From Psettodes erumei (Eukaryota > Chordata > Actinopteri > Pleuronectiformes > Psettodidae), in contig JAFBJZ010000600.1 in NCBI GenBank assembly GCA_016785225.1, positions 62,001 through 126,000 of the forward strand: DNA of 64,000 nt, read 5' to 3'. Positions 1 to 14,594 of the stretch are shown piece by piece. Position 1 is the first letter of the stretch; every line of letters begins with the position of its first letter. The translations under genes and the position numbers were made by a program. The notes under the pieces are model-generated. The model was not told where the DNA came from. It did no database searches and saw only the letters and a list, made by a program, of their open reading frames with translations.

Positions 1-1706
1 TTGATGTGAGACAATCAGCACGTGAATCACAGCTGAAGATTGTCAGAATGTCCTAGTATAACTGCCAAAGTCACAATCTGTAATACTAACACAAAAGCCT
101 TGAAAATGTCAACTGTGACAAAAAGTCCTAAACAGATGAAGAAAACTGTAAATCTGTCTTTTAAAAATGTTCAAAAATACTTTTCTGAGTGCCCCAATTG
201 TTTGTGTAGTACTTTATCACTGTAATCTGTAAGGTTGGGTCACTGCCTCGCACACCTTTACAAATTTTGGATTGTGGCTTAGTGTTGATCACAGTTCATG
301 AGTAGCAGGTTGATACAATGTTGAGAGGAAGTCAATCTTGTTGGAATGGATGAAAATAAAAAATGTTTTTGACATGAATTTTGCCTGATACTTGGGTTCC
401 CATTAATTCTGCAAAGTCTGAGACACATTTATTAACATTATTAATATTTTTCAGGAGCCTGATAGTATTGGCTCAAGGATTGTTTAGTCTGATAAACAAT
501 TGCACACTCGTACAATCACTTCAGACAAAGAAAAGCAGCAAACCAAATAATTTAGAAGCTGGATCAAGAGTATGTTTAACATTTTTGCATTGAAAATCAA
601 TTGATTTATTGATTGCCTTGACTTGGATTGATCTTTTTTGTGAAATGGGCAGCATATTATTTTGCCATCCATTATCTGTCCCTGGGCCTGCAGTGTGCAA
701 CAGTTTTGAGTCTGGTTTCAATGTAAGTCGTTTACAGTGCTAAGATGAACGGTTGTGCCTATGTCTGAGGTCAGCTGTTCTCTGCCTTTTTTCCTGCAGG
801 GCCCCACTGAGTCATAACTGCCAACATGTTTGTGCCCTTATTCACATGCGGGCGGGGACACAAGTGTTGCATTTTGTTCTCTGTTTTACATGGAAATGAA
901 CCTAACCTGTAAAATCAAAATAGTGATTTAATTACTTTTTCTAGATGATTGTTTTATATAATAGTCCGAGAATTAAAAAAAAAAAAAAATACAAACCCTC
1001 AGGTTGAGCTTGCCTTGCTGTCACTAAAAAAAGGCGCTGCAGCTGTTTTTTTTTCTCTGAAGTTAACTTCAGAGAAAGCATGTTACCATGTTTTTTTTTT
1101 AAACAAGGACACATGCAGATAACTGAATAGCTAAGGAAAGCCGTTAAAATAAAAGCTCTGACAAATTGTGACCATTACTGGAATGGGCGGTCTAGTTATT
1201 AACGCATATACTAATATGATGTTAGTCGAGTCCAGCTGTAAATAGCTGGACAATGATGTCTTACTGTACAGTACCTGTACACCGGGGATGACGGCTCAGT
1301 CACAGGTCACGTGTTATTGTTTGGAGCAGGAAACTGTAGGTTGCGTATGAAACGTCTCGCACCAGCTGCTGCCCGGGACATTCTCTCACCCGCTGGGGTG
1401 TTTTGGTTTTTTTTGCCTCCGCCGTGTCCAGCATGCCGGTGGGAAGCGATGCCTCTGCAGTAGAAAGGGAATTTAATTACCAACATGCGTAGATGTGGAA
1501 TAAACGAATCCGACACGCATCCAGCTGCTGCTGCGGCTGCTAGCTCGCTCGGTAGCTAGCTACAGTAGCTCGGCGGGCTGTGTGGAGAGGAGAGCTAACC
1601 GTGGCTAGCGACAGTTAACCTCCAAGACGTGGAAGTTGATCATTTCCAGTACCTGGCTGCTAAGCCAGATAGCTGCTTATTTGTGTGTCGCGTAAACAGA
1701 CAAGAC
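1..1706. other. Upstream non-coding region and probable inpp5f promoter
   Basis: No gene is visible in bases 1-1290; this part is AT-rich with several A or T homopolymers, and its short open frames lack homology or splice context. From about 1290 the sequence becomes richer in CpG, with a CACGTG E-box near 1308 and repeated GCTAGC/TAGCTAG stretches near 1545-1565. This is probably the TATA-less promoter and 5' leader of inpp5f. The frame is open upstream of the inpp5f ATG back to 1629, but that stretch begins with GTG, not ATG, so it gives no evidence for a longer N-terminus. Confidence 0.5.
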
Positions 1707-4700
1707 ATGGAGCTGTTCCAGGCTAAAGACGATTACATTCTCCAGAGCGGGGACCGTGCGCTGTGGTGCAGCCGAAAAGATGGGACCATGACCGTCAGAC
1801 CTGGTACGTTCGTTACCGGATGACAGCCGCTGTTGCCGGCCATTTACCTGAAACTAACACGCACCACTATTATCACTACAGAGAAACTAATGGAAGTGTT
1901 TCTCGGCTTGTTGGGAATCGCTAAGCATTGCTTTGCTGTTGGTTTTGTCGTCATGTATCTAACACACATCGGCGGTTTAGTCTAATCTCTCTCTCTGTAT
2001 TTCTCGTACTTGTCACTCGTTCATATCCGCGATAGACGCCGTCGTTATCGTTTCACCGCGCCGAGCTCCCCAGCTGGGTTCAACGAAACCGTCTTCTTGG
2101 TAAAGAAGTGGTGGAACTCGCTGGATGCGCCATTCCCACGTCTCGACCGAGCTTTCAGTCCGGGAGTGCCAACACCCCAAACACACTCCAAACTTCTTCG
2201 CTCGCCTCTCATCTTACATGGCGAGGGGGTAAATTTAAACTCGTTGGCTGGTCCTTTCAAATCAGACGTGGCACAGGACTGTGAAAATGTCGAAAAAGCA
2301 ACACGATGTCAGATCTCTCTCTCTCTCACGCACACCCGCACGCACGCCATGTGCTTCACTTGTGACAACTCAACAATTACATGTTTCTAATGCATAGAAA
2401 ACGCCACACGACGGCACGGAAACACAATGGATGCAGCTTCAGACCCGCATGTTGTGCGTGACAGAGGTCTGTAAATGGATTACACCTCGGTCACATTGCG
2501 GACGTACTGTAAGTGCTGCTGCTGCTCATACGGCAGCTGTGACAATGAATTTCCCACGCTCCCTTATAAACTGAAATACCGTGGGATGCGGGAAGGACGT
2601 GTTACCTGCCGAGGTAAAAAAAGAAAAGTTTCGCTAGACGCACCGACGGGCTGTGCGCGCACTCGTCTGTGTCAGGTGAAGGTGTGCGGCCGCGCAGCCA
2701 TCCCTGAACGGGTTTTTAGTTGCACCACTCTTTCATTATTTATTTGGAAAAAAAGGGTTTGCAGTGCTCGCTGGGTTTCCACTCCCCCCCTCTCTCTCTC
2801 TCTCGGTGAAGGACTTTCGTGACTCTGCTCGTTCTGCGTGAAGTTGCGCTCTTCCTTTCGTTTTGTTTGTTCGGGGAGACCTTCCCGGTCGAACCCTTGC
2901 ACGGAATTCCCTCGCCAGTGGAACAGGAAGAATCATTGTCTGAAGCTGCCTACAGCTGATGTTCTCCACCCTCAGCCACACCCTTCACATTTTTCCAATT
3001 TTCTCCACTATGATGTCTAATCCGTCACCGGCATTCCAAGTGCTTCCTTTTAGTCACTGAGTTTGTGCATGGCAGTAACAGACTTCAGTCTTGGCCTGGT
3101 GTCTGAGAACGTTTTCTTCAATGGAATCACACTCTCTTCAGTAAAATGTACTTTTCATGTCAATCTTTCAAGCAATACCTTGAGGTCTCAATTAGCAGAG
3201 TAACCCACATAGCCACATCATCACAAATTCAGAATATTTTGTCCAGGCTGCTTATCAGGCCTGAGGCACACCTCGCTGAGCTTTCTTGCGACACCGCTGC
3301 TCTGATGTTTCCTCTCTATGTTTCGACTGCAGCGACAGACCTGCTGCTGGCCTGGAATCCAGTGTGTCTGGGTCTGGTGGAAGGTGTGATTGGAAAGATA
3401 CAGCTCCACACAGGTAAGTGGAGGATGAGAAGCCAAAGAGCGGAGAACGTTCTTCCCAGTATTTCTCCATCTGTGCGCTCTGCATGCCTGAGTTGCAAAA
3501 TCGCCCAATGCTCGGTATGTTTCTTACACGCAAGGGAAGGTGTGAAGGAATGTGCAAAGTACTTTGAAATGTGTGTAGTGATGAAGAGGAGTGAGCTGAT
3601 GGCGATGGTTCAGTTAATGATAAATCTGGCTTTGTTTATCGCTGCCTTCGCAAGAGAATATATGAACAAAATGTGCTAAATCAGATAGGTTAACGTGATT
3701 TAAATATCTATTTGCCCGTTTTTTCTGTTACGTCATTTAAAAAAAAAAAAAGCTCTACAGTTAATGGCTGGTGTGCAGCTGCCTTCTTCACACCTTTCAG
3801 AATGTGAGGAATTCTGCACCCATGATACACACCCCCCCCTCTCCGTTTTCTCCCCTGTTGGCAGATCTTCCTCTCGGCCTCGTCTTAATCCGCCAGAAAG
3901 CACTGGTGGGCCATTTACCAGGCAACCACAAAGTATACAAGATCACCAAGATAGCCGTCATCCCTCTGTCTGATGAAGAGCCCCAGGAGCTCGAGCTGGA
4001 GGTGGGCATGCTAACACTGTAAATGAGATGCGCAACTCGGTGTTCATGTAATTGCGTGTTTTAATCGCCCCATTCCGACCCTGTGACAACTTGTAACGCT
4101 GCTTGTGAGAATTTTTTTTTTTACGTACCCGAGAACACCCTGTATGTGTTAGCATATGATTCATTGATGGAGATGAGCTGACAGCGATGCAGAATCTGAT
4201 TTAGTTATTATCTAAGTTAAGTTCAGTTTTATTTTCCCCTCACACATTTAAAGTGAAATGCTTCAAATTGCTGTGATGGAGCTCAAAGGAAGTTGACTGT
4301 TGCTAAGATCTCAGTCTTTCAGGGCAGCTTCCTGGATGGTGAGACAGAATATTTTCAAGTGAGTAAATACAGAGGAGGATGATTGATCCTCGGTAGGCTT
4401 TTAGACCCGTCCCGCAGAATTTGTGCCTAGAAAACCTGTAGATCAGTGTCGCTGTGACGTTGTTTATGATGTTAGTCTAGGAGAATGAGAACTATATAGA
4501 ATACTGTATTGATGTCCCTTTTCACTGTATATAGTGGGTAGAATTATGGCTTGCTTTTATGTATTTCCTGTGGTGCAGTAGTGCAGTATTTGAATCTCAC
4601 AGGTTTTTCTACAAGATGCTGTGGTTTTGAGAGCTTCGAGGTGGTACTCATTTTAACTTTATCATTAAAACGACTTTTAAATTTTTCTGAGCATCAGTCA

Positions 4701-7700
4701 CATTGATAATATCTGTGTAATTTGACAGAAGATTCCCTCTTTTCAGCTTTGCAAGAAGCATCACTTTGGAATTGACAAACCAGAGAAGCTGGCCCAGTCT
4801 CCCGACGACTCGAAGTTTTTGATGAAAACTTTGAGTCAGATCAAATCTAATGTGGCTGTGCCCATCAAAAAAAAGGTATCGTAGTGCTGTACACATCACA
4901 AAGATGTGTTCTTTCATCTTCAAAACCACACACTATCTTTCACACCTTTACCGCTGTCAGCGGTTGTCGAGTTTTGACTTTCTTTGCTGAGTCATCTTAC
5001 GGCTCTCTTCTGTCCGCCCGTACAATCCAGTATTCCCCTGTCTTCCAGGTGAAGGAAAACAAAGAGAAGGAGCGGCTGGAGAGGCGGCTGCTGGACGAGC
5101 TGTACAAGATATTCATGGACTCCGATTCCTTCTACTACAGCATGACGTACGACCTGACGAACAGCGTGCAGCGTCAAGGAGACTCGGATAAAACCAGCTT
5201 ACCCCTGTGGAAACAGGTTGGGAGAGACACAGAAACATAAATTAGGACTCTCTGCCTTTTTTTACATGGCTTGCAAAAACACTTTACATCTGACTGATTG
5301 TAGTTTTTACTCTCTCTGCAAGGTGGATGACCGTTTCTTCTGGAATAAACACATGATCCAAGACCTTATTGATCTTCAGGTAACTGATTTTTGCTTCACA
5401 GAAACAGGCTGGTACTGCACATTATTGATTGTCTATATTTAGACTTTGAATAAATGCACAAATTTGCTTCTTTGACAGCTGCTGACATGGTCATAATTTG
5501 TTTTACTTTGCAGTAGTCAGCTGAAAGAGAATAGCTGGCCCTGCTGTGAAAGCATGGCAGTTATATGTGCTGATAATTACCAGAGCTTTCTCAGAAGAAT
5601 ATGAAAATACCCAGTGAATAGAAGGGATAATGGCTCTGTGTTCTGCAGGATTATCTGCTTTGGATACTTGGTGGATGCAGCCCACTTCCTTATCAGCCTG
5701 GCAAAGAGCCTTTTTAATCTTCTTGTCCTGCTGGGCTCTTTTTTGTTTGTTTTTTTACTCTTCGTCTGCTTTAGGTCCCAGAGGTCGATTTCTGGGTGAT
5801 ACCAATCATCCAGGGGTTTGTCCAAGTGGAGGAGCTGGTGGTAAACTACAACGAGACATCCGATGAGGAGAGGAGCAGCCCCGAGACGCCACCGCAGGAG
5901 ATCACCTGCGTGGACGACATCCATCCTCGCTTCACCGTGGCCCTGATCTCCAGACGCAGCCGCCACCGTGCAGGTAGAGCAACACGTCGCCACCAGCTTG
6001 GCCTGGAGGAACTCTCATGCTTGAACTCTGCTTTAGCTCTGTTTGGGGTTGCGCTTTACCCCACATCAAGTAGGACCGCTTTCACAAAAAGCTTGGAATA
6101 AACCTGACAGTTATGTTGTGATCTGTGATATAAATAATCGGAGTGCTCTTGATGTTTCTTTGCCCAAAGGGATGCGGTACAAACGCAGAGGAGTGGATCC
6201 AGATGGCCATGTGGCTAACTATGTGGAGACAGAGCAGCTGATCCACGTGCACAGTCACACTCTGTCCTTTGTGCAGACTCGTGGCTCTGTGCCTGTCTTC
6301 TGGAGCCAGGCGGGTTACCGCTACAATCCCCGGCCACGTTTAGAAAAAGGTCAGCACAAATACAATATCTTGCATACAGTCCCACAGAGAGGGCTGTTTG
6401 AGTACACTGGGCCTTGCACCTCCAGTTTTATTTTATTGTTGTACCTTAAAAAAAAAGGTATTTCATTCAGTGCCCTCTTTGGGATTTACTCGTTAGCTCA
6501 GTGTATTTGAGCTATGTCTTACATACATCATCCGCCAAAGACACTTATCTTGTCGGTCATTGGTCCTTGCTCGAGATGTCGGTAGTTTTGGGATGGAGTT
6601 GGGGAGATAAAAGATTGGATATCAGGAATTTGCTGTCTCTTCATATGAATCAGAATTTGACTCTTTCCTTGGCCTCTTATTGGCTGACACAGCCAAAAAT
6701 GATGCAAAAGCTTGCCACCCAGATTTAGTCGTATGAAAATTATTGTTTAGCATGTTTTTTTCCTAATGTTTCAGGAGAGAAGGAGACAATGTCATACTTT
6801 GCTGCTCACTTTGAAGAGCAGCTTAATCTCTACAAGACGCAGGTGAGTCACATTTCCCCCGTGTGCATGCTTTGGTGCGTGCTCAGCATATTTACTGACT
6901 ACTTGCAAGCATCGGCCTTGTGTTAGCATTATTTATAAGTGTGACACCGCTGTGGTTTAGATTGCATGCACTATGTGCCACACGTGGTGACTAAGAATGA
7001 AACTGAGAGTAACCTGATGAGAATTGGTGACATTTTTTGCCATTACCCCACTATTGTTAACTTTGACTATATCTTCTACTACTTCCAGATCAGTTTAAAA
7101 ATGTATTGAGTCAGATTTTGAAATTAAATAAATGATGTTATTTCCGTGTGAGAGGGGCTCACACTACTGTACGTGCTCTCCACAAGGCTAAATGACGGCA
7201 CTCTTGATTGTCTTCTTCAGGTCATCATTAACTTAGTGGATCAAAGTGGACGAGAGAAGATAATTGGCGACGCATATCTGAAGCAAGTCCTGCTTTACAA
7301 CAACCCTAACCTCACATACGTTTCATTTGACTTCCATGAGCACTGGTAAGGGAAACGCTTCAGTCAGTAGTGAAACTCTTCCAGGAATGTACTTGTAACA
7401 ATAGGTTTTAGACCCCAGTGCATTTACTTCTCCTTTGTGTTTCTCAGCCGGGGTATGAAGTTTGAGAACGTACAAATACTGACAGATGCGATTTCTGATA
7501 TCATCACTGACATGAAGTGGGCCTGGTAAGTTTGTTGTTTTTTTGTTGAGAAATTTCAATAAGGTGAACACTAATTGTAAAACAGAAAACAACAATGAGC
7601 CCCCAGTAGGCTATAGTATATTTGAAAAGCTTAATCGCATGATTATGTCTGTTCCGGATCTTATTCTGTCAGGGTGGACCAGGCTGGAGTCATCTGCAAG

Positions 7701-10700
7701 CAGGAGGGAATCTTCAGAATCAACTGCATGGATTGTCTGGACAGGACCAACGTGGTTCAGGCTGCTGTTGCTCGGGTGGTGATGGAACAACAGGTAAGAT
7801 ATTCTCTTCGTCTGGGCCGAGGCAACATTTCTCATAACACATACACGCGCCTGCTATGTCACACTGGTGCTGCTTTCACACAGTTTACCGTTTCCTGTAC
7901 CAGTGGCTTTTCTGATTGAAGGTTACATTGTTCCTTGTCAAACTCATGCACTGATAAATAAATATAACTGCCCATCAAGTATGTAAGGAACTGTAATACA
8001 TGCATACATATTCAGGGAAGATACACATTTAACAATTTGTGTGCCTGCTGTTTTGTAAGCAGTTAACTTTGTGTTTGTACAACGGATTTCTGACATCTGA
8101 ATGTATTTGTTTAGGTCACAAACACAGTAACAGTAGCCTTCTGATGTTTGTACAACACAACCACAGATTATACAGCCCGAATTGAATTCAATCAGAAAAT
8201 TCTAGTGTAAATTGAGCAGCTCATAAAAGTAGGCATGGGCTGACCTTTCCCACTGATGCACTGTAAATAGAGAGAGAGTGAGAGACACCACAATGTACTT
8301 AGTTCAAAGACCTTGCCCCTGGACAAAAATAACTCTTCTTCCTGCAGCTGAAGAAACTGGGCGTGATGCCTCCAGAGCAGCCCCTGCCTCTCAAGTGCTA
8401 CAGGATTTATCAGATCATGTGGGCTAACAACGGAGACACCATCAGCAGACAGTACGCGGGAACAGCAGCGCTCAAGGTGAAGGCGCTGTCACACACGTTC
8501 ACACATCAGCAGTGAAATGTGCCATCTTCCTCTCCATCACTTTTTCAGACAAATGCTTTCTTTATCGGGACTCATCCAAATAAACAGAGGTTATAGTATT
8601 TCAGTAAACACATCCGATTGACAAACACAGACTGAACTTTTTGGACTTGAAAAATGAGCTGAGGTTATAGTCCTTCACAAGTCATAACTAAGTCAAAGGT
8701 ATATTTGACAGGACAGTATTTGATCTGTTTTAGGGAGATTTCACCAGGACAGGGGAGAGGAAACTGGCTGGTGTGATGAAGGATGGGGTGAACTCAGCCA
8801 ACCGCTACTATCTGAACCGTTTCAGGGATGCTTACAGACAAGCTGTCATCGGTACGGGAAAACAGACGGATATTACAGCTGCATATGTGTATATCTGTAC
8901 CCAGTTTGTCCTCAGATAAATCCTCGATTAAACCCTCTGCCTCTCCCTGCAGACCTGATGATGGGCTTGCCAGTGACTGAGGACCTCTACTCCATCTTCA
9001 GTAAAGAGAAGGAGCATGAAGAGAAGGAGAAGGAGAGCCAAAGAGGAGCGCAGGAGCAGGTCAGCCTCCTGCTGCAGACCTATATGCAGCTTTTGCTGCC
9101 AGATGATGAGAGGTTTCATGGTGGTTGGGCCCTCATCAATTGTGACATGAGGTAAGTGGCCGGCTGCCCTGTATAAATCCTGGACTCCAGGTTTGTCAAC
9201 TCCTGACTCCTGTTAGCTTTAGCTGATGAACAACTTTGGTATTATTCAGACTAACTTTTCAGTGCTCTCTTGATTTGACCTTCCTGCTTCCCAACAGCCT
9301 TATCGATGCAAACAACAAAGATGTGGATGTGCTGCTGCTCCTGTCTGACAAAGCCTACTACATTGCTTAGTAAGTCCGACTTTAAATTCGACAAAATATT
9401 TCTTTAAAAATCATTCCCATGAATTGACGGAGGTTTGTTTATTTTTTTGTAGCTACGATGAAGAAGCAGATAAAGTCAACCAGTACCAGCGGCTCAACTT
9501 AGAGGGTTTGGAAAAGATCGAAATTGGTAAGAAGTGGGACTCAAGTGAAGGAGAAGTGAAGGTTCTTGTTCTCACTGAGTCACCCAACACTTCCCAAAAG
9601 TGTGCTTAACAGTTTCTCAGTAACCTTTTAGCAATATCTCCGTTGATCATGATTCATGCAAGGAAAGCACATTGCTAAAAATGGCAATCATGAGCTGTGT
9701 TCTCTTTCGCAGGTCCAGAGCCTACACTGTTTGGGAAGCCAAAGTTCTGCTGTATGCGTTTGCATTACAGGAACGAAGAGACGGGCGGATACTTTCACAC
9801 GCTGAGAGCAGCAACACGAAATCCCGAGGACGATGGAAAAGGTAGGACATGATACAGTCGTTTGATTTAAAGGCCGGAAAAGGAAACGTCTTAGATCATA
9901 AATTCTGCACGTACTCGATACTTACATTGGGACATATTTCAGATACACTGCAGTGCATAGCTGAGATGCTTCGCATTACAAAACAGGCCACGGGGTTGGA
10001 CCTCCTTGTGGTTGAAAAGAAGCTGGAGAGGTGAGTAATTTGTCATTATGAAGATAATTAGCAGTCATCAAATATTTAATGCAACGAAGATAAACAGTTG
10101 CAGCCATCATAGAGCAGTTTCAACTTTTAACCAGTTCCAAGAGCTCTGCTTAAGGCGTTTGTATCTGTGTTCCAGGCGGCAGAGTAGACCTCATGAGGAT
10201 ATAATGGGGATCCAGAACAAACCTGCTGATCAGGCCCAGGGTAGCTCTGGTTTGGCACAAGGCAAAAGTTTCCTCCTGAACAAGTTCTCCTCCCTTAATC
10301 AGAAAGTTAAACAGACCAAGACAAATGTAAACATTGGCCCGTTCAAGCCCCTCGGGAAGCTGGGCAACTTCTCGAAGCCTGATGTGAAAGTCAATTTCCT
10401 TAAACCAACTATGCATGTCAACCTGTGGAAGTCAGACAGCAGCTTGGAGACATCAGACAACAACCCAGGCGCAGGAGCCCTGAAAGACCACAGTGACGTG
10501 CACTCTGACATCTCAGACGACTCCGACTCCTACAATTCTGACCCGGAGCACCCGTGTTCTGGTTCTTTAGAAAACGTGGACTATGTGCTGCCCAGCTGCG
10601 GCATTGTAGCATCAAACCCACGACTGGGCAGCCGCTCCCAGTCCATTGGTAGCGTGGAGCTGAATATCCCCTCTGTGATCCGGGTCACAGGCTGTGACGG

Positions 10701-11340
10701 AGTGCAGGAAAGCGACACTCAGGTCAGCGAGGACAAATCTCCAGGTGCCGCCTCGGTGGCCGAAGAAGCCATCCTGATTGACTTTGGCACCCCCATCGAC
10801 GCCTACTGCCACCAGTTTGTCACGGACGCGCAGACCAAACCCGTCGAAGTGTTTGGAGAGCACCCGCTCCCTCCTGTACCTCCCGTCATCCCTACAGTGC
10901 CTGTGCAGAGCAAGACCCCAGCAGACTCAGACAAGCAGCCAAGCTCTGAGCTGCAGCTTCAGCAGGAAGAGCCCCAGCTCCCCAGGCCATCCCAGCTAGA
11001 CGTCCAGTCCACTACCTCCAGCTCCGGCCTCCTCGCCGTCCAGAAGCCCAGCTCGGCGGCATCGGGAGGTTCTCAGAGGAGCCTGTGCTCACAGATGGAG
11101 GGCAGCCTCGGCCCTTCACCCGCCGACAGCAACGGCAGCCGAGTGGTGTCCCCCTTTGCCAAGATCAAGAGCTCCATGGTCCAGGTGGCCAGCCTCACCC
11201 AGGCGGGACTCACCCAGGGCATCAACTTTGCCGTGGCAAAGGTTCAGAAGAGCCCCGAACCAGAAACTGTTAACGAGGCCCAAGAGAGCGAGCTGAAGGC
11301 AATGTTTACACAGTGCCAGACCAGGATCATTCAGATCTAG
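1707..11340 (+). CDS. inpp5f: Inositol polyphosphate phosphatase Sac2, INPP5F
   Basis: Encodes the Sac-family phosphatase (Sac2) that removes the 4-phosphate of PI4P on endosomes and takes part in endocytic recycling. Coding exons: 1707-1803, 3333-3413, 3865-4001, 4747-4875, 5049-5216, 5323-5379, 5775-5973, 6170-6349, 6775-6842, 7221-7345, 7448-7525, 7673-7793, 8348-8476, 8734-8851, 8953-9151, 9298-9369, 9453-9526, 9713-9841, 9943-10030, 10176-11340. All introns are GT-AG and the phase is continuous, giving 1137 aa (human about 1132). The start MELFQAKDDYIL matches the human N-terminus. The Sac catalytic loop NCMDCLDRTN has the CX5R signature with Cys458, the same number as in human. An hSac2 homology region follows around residues 590-700. 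The last exon is a long, Ser/Pro-rich, probably disordered tail ending QCQTRIIQI, with conserved SPFAKIKSSMVQVAS. Identity is very secure; exact exon edges are inferred from splice consensus. Confidence 0.96.
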
Positions 11341-12960
11341 TGCTTTCCTTGTAGCAGTACGACGTGTTGAAACTTCCTGTATGGTAGCAGTAGCAAAAGC
11401 TTGCACACAGCGTCAGTACTCAGCCAAGAAATGCGCTCTTCAATCTGCCCTTTAGCTAAACTCGCCCAGATTAACGATGACTCTTGTACAGAATCTTCAG
11501 ATATATACTCAAGCGCCACATGACAGTGACCATGTTTACATGCACATAATTATGGATTCTGTTATTCTTAAGAGGGCACTCGTTTAGCTCTTGTCCCTTC
11601 TCCTCCCTCCTACACACTTATTGATAACAATATCAGTTATCAGTTGTCATCAGTGCATTCCTTCCCCATGGAGATTCCAATAATGATGACACAATGACAT
11701 TTTGGATGTCAGTGTCTCAGAGCAACAGTACATAATACCTAGGCTGAGGATAAAAATGGCATAAGGCAAATTACAATCGTACAGTTAGAATTCCTGTGTA
11801 TCAGTTGAAAAATTACTCCCGAATCCCTCCAGAAATCCAGTTGCTTTGAAGTTGACTTGGCCAATTACTAATTTTTTCTAATCAAATTCCAAAGATCTCC
11901 AATGACGAAGAGAAGCAAACTAAGACAGAAGAAGATATTTAGGTTTTTAAGACGTTTTAAACTCGTGTAGTTCCAGAGTCTTCTTGTGCACGTAAACATG
12001 TCCCCGCCCTCGGTCCGACAAGTTATTTAACGCCCCACAGCGCTTGCACGTGAGGCTGATGGTAACAGTTTGATTCTGACAAGGCAGGTAAACATGAGCT
12101 GCATGATGAAAAGGCCACCCCTGGCTCGGCCACGTACCGCACGCGGTGCCGTACGAGCAGGTCACTTAATGTGCGTTTGCGACGTAGGCCTCGTGAAAAC
12201 CTCCAGTTTGTAACAGTTGTTGTAGAATCTGACCAAATAACTTTTGTGACTCCCCAAAGGTCAATTCTGTGTTAACTATAACCTTTTGTGTAGCTGTCAG
12301 AAACTAGCCAGACGACATACTGTACGTAGTGATCCTATGTAATATCCATGTTGTCAAGTGTAACTTAGAAGATATAATACAGCTCTAGAAATAATGACTA
12401 CACAAGACCTTAGTAAGAGTATGCTGGTTGTGGATATGTACAGTGAGTATTGTATGTTTAACTGTTCCCTGAGTAGAGCCTTCCCTTAAGCTTTTTTGTA
12501 TATGGTTTAGGGTGGCAGCTTAATATGTTCTAAGAGGTATGAGCATTATATTTTGAAGAAGAAGGCCCAGTACTGTCATTGCTGACTGCGAGTAACCAGG
12601 AATCTGCTGGTTGGAGTTGCTTTTGAGAGATACGCGTGTTCGCCTGAGCCGAGTCCTCAGCCAGCGTTGTACGTGGACGTTGCATGTTCGACTAAGACGG
12701 GAGAGTAGCATACAGTAGGTATATATGCAATTGCGCCCACCCGAATTGTTAGAGACACTGACGCTTTTATGCACTCCCGAAACTGAAAGCATATTTGCCT
12801 TAACAGGGAACTGAAGTGGGATTATGTATATCAGGTATTTATGGCAAAATCTACCTTTTTAAGTCCATTCTTACATGTTACATTTGGTGTACTGTATAAA
12901 AGATCACGTTCAGGGTTACTGTATGTCATCAAGCTTTATCTTGGGATATTTCTTTTACTG

Positions 12961-12999
12961 GCACACGCGCGCACACACAAACACACACACACACACACT
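12961..12999. repeat. CA-rich microsatellite
   Basis: Imperfect CA/CG dinucleotide run in the inpp5f 3' UTR, read directly. Confidence 0.9.
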
Positions 13000-14109
13000 C
13001 CATGGAAGGGAGCGGGTTGAAGAGATGAGAACAGTGTGCTGGTGTGTATGCCGTGTACAGTATGTGTGTGTTTGAGCATCCCTGTTGCTGCTGCTGGTGT
13101 TTAGGATTGCCTTCGAGCCCTAGTTCTATTTATATGCTATGAAACACTGTTATATTGTATATGTTTTTTTTCAGTGAGCTCAAACAGTTAGCTTTTGCCT
13201 CATTGACACCGTTAAAATTCACAGTTGTCATTCAGTGAAAATCTCCTCCAGGACCTTGTTATATGTTATTGAAATTATAATGAACCAAGGCCACCTCATC
13301 CCACCGCTGCATATACTGATGTCTGTCTGTCATGCATAAGAATAACCCCGTTTGCTGTTTTTGAGCTGAAATATCCCAAGATAAACAGCCACACGTTTCC
13401 TATTTGTGTTCTTTCTCTTTTCAGCATTCAGCTTGCTCACCAGCAGACGGGATGTGGGGCACTTGTACATTTTATCTGACTATAATTGTGTTACGTGAGA
13501 CTGCAGCCTCGGCTGCTTCGTGGGTGTTGGATTATACAGTTATTGAACCTGCTGATAGTGCGTGGTGCTGCCAAAGCTTGAAGGTAACAGCTCTAATGCA
13601 GAGGGTAAAAGGTGATTTCTTTTTTTTTTAATGTTTTTTTTTTGTGTAAACTTCCTTCAGGATGGCAAACACTGGAGCAGTTCTCAAGCAAAACAGACAC
13701 TTAATCTGTCCTAAACTGACTGTATCAACATAAAAAAAGAACAGTAATCATCAACATTCCTGATAGAGACCACATTGCCAGAGTGCTGGTGTCTGGTTTT
13801 TCTAGTCAAAAGCTGACATAGACTTAATCCTATATTTGCTGGGTGAGATTTCTTTCTCCATACCTCTTGTTTTTACACCAAGTGCTTTTGCATCCACCTC
13901 TTCATTTGTCGTCCCAGGTTGTCCTCCCATCAGGACCACAGACCAGGACAATTCTCGTGTGAATAGAGGTCTTAAAGCATTTGATTTGCACTGTTTAAGC
14001 ACATTTTCCAGCATTGGCACCATTTCATCTGAATGTCTGTGGTCATGTCTCTCCTCTTTACCAACTGACTTGTCATCGTTTTCCACAGTGTACTGAGATT
14101 GTATTGTAT

Positions 14110-14115
14110 ATTAAA
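14110..14115 (+). terminator. Candidate inpp5f poly(A) signal (ATTAAA)
   Basis: ATTAAA hexamer, with GT-rich sequence 30-70 bases downstream. No AATAAA was noticed between the inpp5f stop and this point. Transcript ends would be needed to confirm it. Confidence 0.35.
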
Positions 14116-14522
14116 GTATCCTATTTATTCTTATCCTTTCTGGGTGTGATACTTGATAACAAAGGGTACACTTTTTGTGTGGGAAGATATTCCATTGAGT
14201 GAATGAGTGTATTTATTGTCCATCATCCAACAGATGCTGAGAACTAGTTAAATATCAACTGACTCTAGAGGAAACTGCTAATTTCCTGCACCAACAGAAG
14301 TGATCCTCCAGACACCATTACAGTATGTATTTAAGGTAAAAAAAAAAAAAAAATAGATTTTTGGCAAACACAAAACTTTTGGTCATCAGCTGCTGGCATA
14401 AACCTCACAGCAGGCTGTGAGTTTAAGGGAAAACGGGAACGTATCTCAAATATCGAAATCTAATCTCCAACCTAGTAAACACCCTGAACACAGCATGAAC
14501 TATATGGCATATGAAAAACATC

Positions 14523-14528
14523 TTTATT
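14523..14528 (-). terminator. mcmbp: mcmbp poly(A) signal (AATAAA)
   Basis: TTTATT on the + strand reads AATAAA on the mcmbp strand, 67 bases beyond the mcmbp stop codon. This implies a 3' UTR of only about 90 bases. Confidence 0.6.
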
Positions 14529-14594
14529 ACAAACTTTTTTTTTTTTTTTTAGGTATCAAAAAGAAAACAAAAGCCACCTCGTCCGTCTGAGTGA

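Larger units (their letters stand above)
11341..14594. other. inpp5f 3' UTR and tail-to-tail gap with mcmbp
   Basis: Follows the inpp5f stop codon. It has no coding exon that I can recognise. It holds a CA microsatellite at 12961-12999, several T-rich runs, and an A-run at about 14338-14353. The only polyadenylation-like hexamer I noted on the + strand is ATTAAA at 14110-14115, followed by GT-rich sequence, which would give a roughly 2.8 kb inpp5f 3' UTR. The right edge contains the short mcmbp 3' UTR on the - strand. Confidence 0.55.

Noticed and set aside
1629..1706. N-terminal extension of inpp5f
   Set aside because: The open stretch starts with GTG; the first true in-frame ATG is at 1707, where homology begins.
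3146..3679. 177-codon frame in the inpp5f 5' region
   Set aside because: It is inpp5f exon 2 (3333-3413) with flanking intron read through; only the exon matches the family.
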